A stretch of 6,195 bases of DNA from Candidatus Auribacterota bacterium. Lineage in GTDB: Bacteria > Auribacterota > UBA6266. Location: NCBI GenBank assembly GCA_016933315.1, contig JAFGBE010000180.1:1-6195 (forward strand), given 5' to 3'. Positions 1 to 6,195 of this stretch are shown here, piece after piece. The first letter of the stretch is position 1, and every line of letters starts with the position of its first letter. The notes under the pieces were generated by a model. The model was not told the origin of the DNA and ran no database searches. It worked only from the letters and a program-made list of their open reading frames with translations. The translations under genes and the position numbers were made by a program.

Positions 1-726
1 CAGGGTTTTCAGCGTGTTGCCGCAAAAATATCTCAAGTGTCTCGTAAGAACTCGCCCTCTCTTGAAATTAAACCTGTTATATATTATTTTATCCTCGTTT
101 TTCAGCAGGTTCCCGTACAGGCGCAGTATCCTTTCTATCATCCTTGATACATTTTTCAATGTTATGCCGGCGCTATCTTTCTCGGACAGGAACTCGGCGG
201 ATTTTTCAAGCTGCGGGGCTATCTTTGAATGGATTAATTTCCTGACATTCAGGATGCCGTCCGATGTGCCCAGAATAAACTGAAGCAACTGGTTCTGGTT
301 GGGAATATCCTCAACGTCATAAATTATTCCCGCTATGCCGTCGGATTCATGCAGCACCGAAGTGTTGGCGCCGGGTTTTGTATAAGGCTGGCTCGGTTCT
401 TTAGGCAGCCTTACGAAGAACAACCAGCGGATTTTCTGGAGCAATCCGCGGTTCTTCACGCTCTCAGGCATGGATTCTTCTTTTCTGCCGTCTTCCCTTA
501 CAGCCATCCCCCTTATGAATATCTCGTTTTCCGGCAAAACACCTTTTATTTTCAGATTATTCACGACATTTTTAGACCAGTTTTCTCCGGCAAATATGAA
601 CTTCACCTTTTTAAGGGGATATCTCAGCGCAAGAAGAGATTTTATCAATTTGAAAACAGTCTCCTCGCTTCCCACGGCAACTATCCAGGGGGTCATGCGC
701 GGAATCAGGTCGTAACAGAACACTAT
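1..726 (-). other. Start of GT2 (cellulose-synthase-like) catalytic domain in orfB
   Basis: Residues 811-1052 of orfB. In order: a hydrophobic strand ending in PWIVAVGSEET; a helix with SLLALRYP and the strand KVKFIFAG; TKPGAN at 926-931; strand AGIIYDVED (943-950), where D947, E949 and D950 correspond to the DxD-type metal and nucleotide-sugar site; and the IPNQNQLLQF helix. The stretch after the second strand, normally rich in Asp, reads AGENWSKN, so only E858 is acidic there. Residues 968-1025 are helical and look inserted. Residues 1026-1052 (YNRFNFKRGRVLTRH and onward) resemble the family segment that precedes the acceptor-site half. The rest of the domain is outside the window. Confidence 0.78.
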
Positions 727-3156
727 TTTTTTCTCATTGGGGCATTTTTCCAGAAAATCCCTGATTTCGTCCGCGGTAACATTTTTAAAATATTTATCCG
801 TGTCCTCCTGCGCTTTCCACAGCTTCAGGTCGGCATCCGGGAATATGCCTTTGTCATGCAGGAAAGCCATAAGCTCGGCGAACCCCGGGCAGGACATCCT
901 CCTTAACAGATCCCTCTTCCCGAGGCTCTCATAATTCTTTTTCAACCCGGCATAGTCAATCGTCTCGTAAAGAGAACCTGACGGTTCGGCTCCTTTTCCG
1001 AAAAGCTTTTCATACCTCATCTTTTGCCTGTTTGACAGATTCTCTTTCCATCCCGCCGGATCCTGTTTCCTGAATTTATCCGCCAGAATTATTAAATCCC
1101 CGTCTTCCTTCTCAATCCGGCCTAAAAGGGTATCAACAAAACCTCTGAATGCCTTTTCCCTTCCAGCTTCATCAGCGCCATCGTACAGTTTGTCATCCTC
1201 GCATATCGCTTTGAACCTGTGCCCGGCGTGCAGAACGATTATAAGCATATACACCGACCTGATAATCTCCGCCGCAAACAGCATCTTCAGTATCAATGCA
1301 AGTATTCCCACCGCCGGCATAAGCAGGAAAAGACATATAAAGCATACGGCAATCGAAGCGATATAACGTTTGCGGCGCTCATGATTCTGTGTTTTCTGTT
1401 CCGGATAGAGTCTTGCGAACCTTCCCAGGTAGTAAAACGAGAATTTCCCGATGAACAGCGTAGCGCTGCCGACCATAAGTATTCCGAAAAATATCTGGAG
1501 GATAAAAATAAAGACCTGGAAACCGACTTCCGGCGACCAGAAAGGATATCCCTCGGCATTAAGTCTCACGGCCTCGAATATGGCAAACCCCTTCTGAAAC
1601 AGCGTTCCGATATTGCCGGTGGAAAGCAAATTGTACGCCGCCGTGACCAGGGCAATGAACGAAGTGCCTATCAGGTAAAACACGAATCCGACAGCCGTAA
1701 GGAACAACACCGTTTTTGAAAGCGTAAATATTTTAAACGGGATTTTCTCTATCCTGGTGAGATGAAATGCGTTCAGGAAATTGCGGACTATGCCGCTGTC
1801 CCTCATATTCTCCATCCCCGGCATCTCGACATCGAGAGCTTTCTGCAGGGCATCGCTGCTGAGATCCCGGGGTGACAGCCTGTAAAGGGCTGCCCTTACC
1901 TGGATAAGGAACCTCCTGACATCAATGGCCTTAAGGTTCTCATGCGTATCCGTGCTGTATATCAGCCTCTGGTAATCCCTGTAAATTCCCCTCATATCTT
2001 TCGCGGGGTAAATAAGGACAAAATAATTTTTGACTTTCGAACCCAGCAGCACGGCAAACAACCCGAGCGCAAGGACATATACCGAAAATACCGAAAAGAC
2101 TTTTACCGGAAAACCTATGTCGAGCACGGCAAGCAGCAGCACAATTACAACGGCAGGTATAAATACCATCATCCCGTATAAGCTTTTGAACTTATCCATA
2201 TCCGATTCGCTGTATTCCTTGCGCAGTAGATTCTGTATCTGGGATATAGCGCCGTCCACCGTTGCCCCGAACTTCTCGGACCTTCCTATATTCCCCGACT
2301 CGTGCAGTTCCCCTCCTTTTATATTCCGCGCCCTTACAGGCCTGTCCAGGCCTTTTAACAATTCGAACAATTTCCCTTCGGCGGCGTAAACCAGGTGATC
2401 CTTAAACTCACGGACATCTATATGTTCCTTCCTGTAAAACTTTGACGTATATACGACATAATCCCTGGCGCTATCATCGACAATTTTCACAGCCGTCTTG
2501 ATAAAGTCTTTCAGCATTTTCTCTTTTTCTTCGACAGAGGCATCCCCGGCCGGCGGGATATCTATCGTAGCGACACTTTTAAGGCTTTCATTCCCGTACC
2601 TGATGATATGGATTATGGAAAGAAGCCTTTTGAGCTCTTTCATCTGTTTATCTATAAACCGCTGGGGTTTCGCAATCCGCATATAGTACTTGATGAAAAG
2701 TGAAGAGTTGCACGCCGAAAACAACAGCACTGTTATCAGTATGCTCATATCAGGGCCTGATATTTCAAGGGGATTGTAATACTGGAGAAAGAAGAAAATA
2801 ACCGCCAGCGTAAAACCCTTCAATAAGTCCAGCCAGTTAAGCGCGGCAAATATCACGAAAACGGCAAGATAAGGCAGGAAATTCACTATTTTGGGGAAGC
2901 CCGCCATATAAGCAACGACCGCTATCACAATGAATTTAAGGGTCTTATATAGAATGTCGAGATTATGCCTCGGCTGCGCGTCAAAATTATAATTCCACCA
3001 GGCATCGCTCTTTTTCAGTTCCGGGGGAAAAATACCCATGTCATCCTGCTGGCATCCCATACGTGTAAAATCAACACCCATGCTCTCCACCCACTGGTCG
3101 ATTGCCCTGATATGGAGACTCAGTAAATTTTTAATGCCGGATATATTCTTTTCCAA
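1..3156 (-). CDS. Large polytopic membrane glycosyltransferase, family 2-like, 3' partial (orfB)
   Basis: The frame is open for 1052 codons from TTG at 3156 to base 1. Residues 72-157 contain about four membrane segments. Residues 158-325 are soluble, 326-371 hold two more segments, 373-480 are soluble, and 482-643 hold about four more. After a charged linker (645-810), a GT2 fold begins. Its marks are a GSEETVFKLIKSLLALRYP stretch (829-847), TKP at 926-928 and YDVED at 946-950 followed by P-x-x-x-QL. This order matches the cellulose-synthase-like pattern of N-terminal strand, TKPxAL and YDAEDxPxPxQL. Basic loops at 158-178 and 571-598 put the N-terminus and the GT domain in the cytosol, as expected for a nucleotide-sugar-using synthase. 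The TED and QxxRW motifs would lie beyond the left edge. TTG is chosen for its spacing to the G5 run and to the orfA stop. ATG at 3081 (residue 26) is the alternative and keeps every domain. The sugar and the product are unknown. Confidence 0.88.
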   Translation of the reverse strand, partial: MEKNISGIKNLLSLHIRAIDQWVESMGVDFTRMGCQQDDMGIFPPELKKSDAWWNYNFDAQPRHNLDILYKTLKFIVIAVVAYMAGFPKIVNFLPYLAVFVIFAALNWLDLLKGFTLAVIFFFLQYYNPLEISGPDMSILITVLLFSACNSSLFIKYYMRIAKPQRFIDKQMKELKRLLSIIHIIRYGNESLKSVATIDIPPAGDASVEEKEKMLKDFIKTAVKIVDDSARDYVVYTSKFYRKEHIDVREFKDHLVYAAEGKLFELLKGLDRPVRARNIKGGELHESGNIGRSEKFGATVDGAISQIQNLLRKEYSESDMDKFKSLYGMMVFIPAVVIVLLLAVLDIGFPVKVFSVFSVYVLALGLFAVLLGSKVKNYFVLIYPAKDMRGIYRDYQRLIYSTDTHENLKAIDVRRFLIQVRAALYRLSPRDLSSDALQKALDVEMPGMENMRDSGIVRNFLNAFHLTRIEKIPFKIFTLSKTVLFLTAVGFVFYLIGTSFIALVTAAYNLLSTGNIGTLFQKGFAIFEAVRLNAEGYPFWSPEVGFQVFIFILQIFFGILMVGSATLFIGKFSFYYLGRFARLYPEQKTQNHERRKRYIASIAVCFICLFLLMPAVGILALILKMLFAAEIIRSVYMLIIVLHAGHRFKAICEDDKLYDGADEAGREKAFRGFVDTLLGRIEKEDGDLIILADKFRKQDPAGWKENLSNRQKMRYEKLFGKGAEPSGSLYETIDYAGLKKNYESLGKRDLLRRMSCPGFAELMAFLHDKGIFPDADLKLWKAQEDTDKYFKNVTADEIRDFLEKCPNEKKIVFCYDLIPRMTPWIVAVGSEETVFKLIKSLLALRYPLKKVKFIFAGENWSKNVVNNLKIKGVLPENEIFIRGMAVREDGRKEESMPESVKNRGLLQKIRWLFFVRLPKEPSQPYTKPGANTSVLHESDGIAGIIYDVEDIPNQNQLLQFILGTSDGILNVRKLIHSKIAPQLEKSAEFLSEKDSAGITLKNVSRMIERILRLYGNLLKNEDKIIYNRFNFKRGRVLTRHLRYFCGNTLKTL
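1231..2943 (-). other. Polytopic membrane region of orfB, about ten segments with two soluble inserts
   Basis: Hydrophobic stretches lie at residues of about 73-88, 93-109, 112-129, 137-157, 326-346, 352-371, 482-510, 546-570, 599-620 and 623-643. Charged soluble inserts occupy 158-325 and 373-480. The loop at 511-545 would be outside the cytosol, while basic loops at 158-178 and 584-598 would be inside. The even number of segments keeps both the N-terminus and the glycosyltransferase domain in the cytosol. Boundaries were judged by eye and could shift by several residues. Confidence 0.7.
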
Positions 3157-3170
3157 TTTATAATACCCCC
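3154..3170 (-). promoter_or_regulatory. Ribosome binding site and TTG start of orfB, coupled to the orfA stop
   Basis: On the mRNA strand a GGGGG run (3170-3166) is followed by nine bases and then TTG (3156-3154). GGGGG can pair with the CCUCC of 16S rRNA using one G-U wobble. The orfA stop TAA (3160-3158) lies between them, leaving one base before the start. The orfB frame upstream of TTG has no ATG back to in-frame TGA stops in the region coding for orfA residues 973-975. The codons between TTG and the first ATG (3081) resemble the rest of the gene in using AGG, ATA and GGC. The ATG at 3081 has a GGAG only three bases before it, which is too close for a good site. Confidence 0.55.
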
Positions 3171-6100
3171 GCGTTATTGAAAGCCAGGCACAGCGCTGCG
3201 CCGCCGGGGATAAGGCTATCCGCGGCGGAAGCCCTGAGATAGGCTTTCTTCTCGATTTCGAATTTCAGCATCACGACCCTGGACGCGTTGAAATCTCCGG
3301 TTGACAGGCACCTGCTGCTGAAAACAAGGCTGCCTTTATTATCGGTATGAAGGACAGAGTTCCTGACATTGCCTAACGCGTCTACAAACGAAACTATTAT
3401 TTTTGTTCTCTGTTTTTTGAAGTTATCCGGCATCTGCCAATTGACAAAAACATTTTTGCCGTTAAGATCGACAGGTGTGCCTTTAGAATCGGTCAGGTCA
3501 TAATACACGGCATACCTGTCGCTCAGGTACAGGTCGGAGAGTTTTCTGGAATCAGACTGCATTTTTCTCGTTATCTCGGGCGGGGCGACCTGCCTGCTTT
3601 TCAGGTCATCAGCCTTAAATTCGATTATCCCGTCCGCTATGTTTTCTTCCGGCTTATTGAACCTGGGCTTTTCAAGCCTCGCGTGATTTATCTCGTATAG
3701 TTCCTTATCTTTGATATTCCTCAGGGAATCGGACAATATCGAAAAGCTCACTATCTTATCCGGCATAAAATGTTCGGCCGTAAATATATTTTTCTCCAGG
3801 TCAAGGGAATCAGGGGCAAAAGCGATTCTCACAAAGAACTTGCCTTTTTCTTTCTCATTCAGGTCATCAAGATATTTCTGCCCTTCTATGACTCTCTGCA
3901 TTATCCTTCTTTTTCCCGTATCATCTTCAAAAATAAAACTTAACCCGTGCCTTCCCGGCATGCTGGTAGCTATCAGAAACACAACTTCATTTTCCCTCAG
4001 GTCGAAGGGAGACCCTTTTTTGCCTTTTGCTGAAACAAATTCATATTTCATTATTGTGTCAAGCCCTTCGGATGAAGCCTTGACGAGAGAAACAAGCTCT
4101 TCTTCTCCCGGGTTGAGATCGTTATACAGATTTATAAGGTTATAGGCTTCCGCCTGTTCAAGAAGCAGGTTCCTCGTAAACAATATGTCGTACTGGTAAT
4201 TCTCAGGCTGCTTTTTGATTTTAACAAATTCCCTGAAATAGATTTCCCTGAACAGGTCGAACAGCATCGATATATACTTGCTCCTGCGCCTTATTTCTAT
4301 CTCGCTGAAATTAGCGTCATATTTACCGTCTATGAGGTCTTCCATTTCCTTGAACAGGCGGCTCCTGAGCATCGTGGAAAGCGAGAATGGGTCATGGATC
4401 TCCCATATTTTCTCGACACCGGAGAAATCCACGCCGCTTTCCAGCGCTTTCGTATACTCAATAAGCATCGATTCCCCTATCATATCTATCAATATATCAT
4501 CTATATTCTTTATTTCATCCTCAGAGAAAACGCCTCCGATAGCGCCCATTACTATCCATGCCTGCCTCGCAAACTCTTCCGAACGTATTGTAATGGGCTT
4601 ACCGGGGTTTATCTCCGCGATCGGATTCTCTTTCGGGAGCTCTTCAAATGTCAGACTCTTGTCATAAATGAAGAAAGAACGGTCCCTGTAATACCGGCCT
4701 GTTTCATCCAGGGGTATCAACACGGAGTAAACAACGCCTCTTTCATCCATCATGTTCACTATTGCCGCATTATCCCGATAGTAATATTTTCTGCTTATTC
4801 TTTCCCTGTCAAGCAGGCCGCCTTTTTCCACGATCTTAACGATGGGGCCGACTTTCATTTCAGGGCTTTCGAAGAGCATTTTCTTATCGGTGTCGGTATC
4901 ATAATCGACTTTTTTAATGAGTTTCCTGCCTTTATACGTCTTAACTTCGCTGACTTTCTTTGTATCTCCCTTATAATCGATTTCTTTTCTTATCCCCGTG
5001 GTCAGGTCTATCTCTTTTGAAAGCCTGTCCATCTCATCGTATTTATATTCCGCCAGCATCTGGATCTCGTCGGTTAGCCTGTTCAGGTCGGTTATCTCTC
5101 CGGTTACCGGGTCTATAAGGTTCTGGGGGACATATACCCTCACAAAATCCCTTACTCCGTCAAAAAACTCAAAACCTCCTTTGCCGTAATAAGCCGCGCT
5201 GATAGAATAAAGCTTTGTCTCGGGATTCTTTTCAAGATATACGGTCACATAAGAGTCCGTATCAGGAATTTTCACCCTTCTCACGTCCGGTTCGTCTTCC
5301 GGGTATTCGAATACCCATTGTCCCCTCTCTTTGCCCTTGAGGATGACTTTTCTCCTGTCAAACGAATACGAATCCTCCGCAAGATCGGTTATATACGCTA
5401 TGCATTTCTGCCCTTCCTGAAGGGATTCCCCGGCAGGCACAGGCCTGCCGTCTTTGTCGTTTCTCGTCGTCATCTCTATTATAACCTGCTGGTCGTTCAC
5501 AGGATAATAAATGAATTTATCGTATTCCAGCAGTTTTCCCGGGGTCCCGTCTTCATTCATTACCCATTTTTTGCTCGCCATAGGCATCCTGTTATAATCT
5601 ATGCCCGGATACCTGGCTTCGCCGGCGCCGGTCAAAAACGCCATGGAATCCCACAATTCATTGCCTTCCTCATCGATTTCATAGCTAAACTTCTGTATGG
5701 TCTTTTTAAGGAAGTACCTGTTTTCCGTGACAAGGTAGGCATCTTCCTCTTCGGGACTGTTTTGCCTGATCAATATCGAAGTTTTTTCCGCAACCGGCGT
5801 TATCGCATTTGTTTTCGGGTCGACCATAGTGAAATACTCGGTAACTGTGCCGTCCTCCTCATTGAATATTAAAGCGTCACGCCTGTATTTCAGTTCTTCC
5901 CCCTTAGATAAAGGCGCGGTAAATATTTCCTGGTAAAGCGGTTTGGCGTATATATCATAAAATCCGAATGATTTATCTATCTTCTTAGTATCCTGTTTGG
6001 TCTGCACTATCCAGTTAAACCTGTCCGGCAATTTTAACTGATATACTCTTTCATAGCATGCCGAACAGTAAAACTTCGCTTTTATGGAATCCGTATCGCC

Positions 6101-6195
6101 ATCATAATATACTTCCGCCGCTTTCTCGCCGTTAAAATCCATCAAAGCCATCGGTTCTCCGTTTTTCTTCAAAATACTCTTGTCTATGGTCACAA
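3158..6195 (-). CDS. Large YD-repeat-like / beta-sandwich multidomain protein, 5' partial (orfA)
   Basis: I do not recognise a named family. The 1011 residues counted from the GTG at 6193 end in TAA at 3160-3158. That GTG is probably an internal Val: there is no signal peptide, no visible ribosome binding site (only two bases remain), and the first residues already look like mid-protein hairpin repeats. Visible layout: residues 1-520 are beta-rich, with YD-like hairpins (around 16-42, 107-143, 167-183, and clearest at 381-441, e.g. EYKYDEMDRLSKEIDLTTG), plus a lone CxxC at 43-46. Residues 536-713 are acidic and strongly helical. Residues 715-820 and 893-985 look like two related beta-sandwich modules. 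No transmembrane segment is visible. The position directly before a coupled membrane glycosyltransferase gene suggests a role in the same polysaccharide or cell-surface process. Export and glycan binding are inferences. RHS-type toxin identity is not supported, as no toxin end or core cage signature is seen. Confidence 0.9.
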   Translation of the reverse strand, partial: VTIDKSILKKNGEPMALMDFNGEKAAEVYYDGDTDSIKAKFYCSACYERVYQLKLPDRFNWIVQTKQDTKKIDKSFGFYDIYAKPLYQEIFTAPLSKGEELKYRRDALIFNEEDGTVTEYFTMVDPKTNAITPVAEKTSILIRQNSPEEEDAYLVTENRYFLKKTIQKFSYEIDEEGNELWDSMAFLTGAGEARYPGIDYNRMPMASKKWVMNEDGTPGKLLEYDKFIYYPVNDQQVIIEMTTRNDKDGRPVPAGESLQEGQKCIAYITDLAEDSYSFDRRKVILKGKERGQWVFEYPEDEPDVRRVKIPDTDSYVTVYLEKNPETKLYSISAAYYGKGGFEFFDGVRDFVRVYVPQNLIDPVTGEITDLNRLTDEIQMLAEYKYDEMDRLSKEIDLTTGIRKEIDYKGDTKKVSEVKTYKGRKLIKKVDYDTDTDKKMLFESPEMKVGPIVKIVEKGGLLDRERISRKYYYRDNAAIVNMMDERGVVYSVLIPLDETGRYYRDRSFFIYDKSLTFEELPKENPIAEINPGKPITIRSEEFARQAWIVMGAIGGVFSEDEIKNIDDILIDMIGESMLIEYTKALESGVDFSGVEKIWEIHDPFSLSTMLRSRLFKEMEDLIDGKYDANFSEIEIRRRSKYISMLFDLFREIYFREFVKIKKQPENYQYDILFTRNLLLEQAEAYNLINLYNDLNPGEEELVSLVKASSEGLDTIMKYEFVSAKGKKGSPFDLRENEVVFLIATSMPGRHGLSFIFEDDTGKRRIMQRVIEGQKYLDDLNEKEKGKFFVRIAFAPDSLDLEKNIFTAEHFMPDKIVSFSILSDSLRNIKDKELYEINHARLEKPRFNKPEENIADGIIEFKADDLKSRQVAPPEITRKMQSDSRKLSDLYLSDRYAVYYDLTDSKGTPVDLNGKNVFVNWQMPDNFKKQRTKIIVSFVDALGNVRNSVLHTDNKGSLVFSSRCLSTGDFNASRVVMLKFEIEKKAYLRASAADSLIPGGAALCLAFNNAGVL
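3187..3228 (-). other. Two adjacent mRNA hairpins just upstream of the orfB start
   Basis: On the mRNA strand, 3228-3201 forms CCGCCG-C-GGATA, loop GCCT, TATCC-C-CGGCGG: eleven base pairs with one C-C mismatch. It is followed, sharing two bases, by 3202-3187: GGCGCA, loop GCGC, TGTGCC, six pairs with one G-U. The second hairpin ends 16 bases before the G5 run of the orfB ribosome binding site. Both lie inside the final codons of orfA. There is no U-tract, so they are not an intrinsic terminator. A role in controlling coupled translation or RNA processing is speculation. Confidence 0.4.
3239..4051 (-). other. Two related beta-sandwich-like modules at the orfA C-terminus
   Basis: Module one is at about residues 715-820 and module two at about 893-985, joined by a charged linker. 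Both start with an aromatic-rich strand, then a DL turn (FDLRENEVVFLIAT versus VDLNGKNVFVNWQMP), then a hydrophobic strand ending in an acidic turn (LSFIFEDDTGKRR versus KIIVSFVDALGNVR), then late strands ending in VSFSI or MLKFEI. This order of strands resembles carbohydrate-binding jelly-roll modules. The fold and the ligand are inferred from pattern only. Confidence 0.45.
4649..5059 (-). other. YD-like beta-hairpin repeat stretch in orfA
   Basis: Residues 379-515. The best unit reads EYKYDEMDRLSKEIDLTTG and is followed by IRKEIDYKGD, KTYKGRKLIKKVDYD and later KYYYRDNAAIVNMMDERG and FIYDKS. This follows the YD-repeat pattern of an aromatic-Tyr-Asp turn, then a polar residue and Arg-Leu, then a Thr-Gly turn. 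The copies are degenerate and irregularly spaced, so it is a relative of YD or MORN-2-like hairpins, not a clean RHS array. Such repeats are typical of extracellular or surface proteins. Confidence 0.5.

Noticed and set aside
1..726. NdvB-type cyclic glucan synthase (GT84) identity
   Set aside because: Size and membrane character are suggestive, but the visible motifs (TKP, YDVED, P-x-x-x-QL) fit the ordinary GT2 pattern, and no GH94-like part is in view.
349..906. Plus-strand open frame of 185 codons
   Set aside because: It lies opposite the GT2 domain of orfB, whose frame carries recognisable motifs. The plus-strand product shows no domain and is compositionally a shadow.
1219..1719. Plus-strand open frame of 166 codons
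   Set aside because: It is antisense to the last membrane segments of orfB and gives a polar product rich in Arg, Lys and Ser with no family signal.
2079..2097. Two tandem copies of a 9-base unit (ataccgaaa)
   Set aside because: It encodes FSVFSV at the start of a membrane segment. Two short copies are expected by chance in such sequence.
3187..3228. Intrinsic terminator between the two genes
   Set aside because: The hairpins lie inside orfA coding sequence and are not followed by a T-run on the mRNA strand. Close coupling of the genes also argues against termination here.
4394..5020. Plus-strand open frame of 208 codons, plus similar ones at 3711-4145, 4278-4667 and 5318-5872
   Set aside because: All are antisense to orfA, overlap each other in different frames, and have no ribosome binding site or domain that would support translation.
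4649..5059. RHS/polymorphic toxin
   Set aside because: The YD-like units are few and degenerate, and the protein ends in beta-sandwich-like modules without a toxin domain or an adjacent small immunity gene.
6191..6193. GTG as the true start of orfA
   Set aside because: There is no room to see a ribosome binding site. The following residues look like the middle of a repeat protein and there is no signal peptide, so the gene most likely begins outside the window.

Overview
The whole window is coding on the minus strand. It holds parts of two very large, adjacent genes separated by one base. The upstream gene (orfA, bases 6195 to 3158) enters from beyond the right edge. It encodes at least 1011 residues of a protein with no membrane segment in view: scattered YD-like beta-hairpin repeats, then a helical middle, then two similar beta-sandwich-like modules. 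The downstream gene (orfB, bases 3156 to 1) runs off the left edge. Its 1052 visible residues carry about ten membrane segments and two large soluble inserts, followed by the beginning of a family-2, cellulose-synthase-like glycosyltransferase domain. I translated orfB codon by codon and found it open throughout, with no stop or frameshift.

The stop of orfA (TAA) is followed by one base and a TTG with a G5 Shine-Dalgarno-like run nine bases upstream, so the two genes look co-transcribed and translationally coupled. No ATG is available in the orfB frame near the junction until base 3081. Just ahead of the junction, inside the last codons of orfA, the mRNA can fold into two adjacent strong hairpins. 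There is no promoter, terminator, RNA gene, CRISPR array or mobile element in view, and no intergenic space that could hold one.

Functional reading (inference): orfB looks like a processive or otherwise membrane-bound polysaccharide synthase whose catalytic domain faces the cytosol. orfA would be a large, probably exported partner, for example a glycan-binding or surface-scaffold protein. Its export signal, if any, would lie outside the window.

Organism (inference, weak): moderate GC, heavy use of AGG for Arg and ATA for Ile, and two genes each over 3 kb without an end in view suggest an uncultivated Gram-negative-type bacterium with giant genes. Omnitrophota is my best guess. No marker gene in the window tests this.
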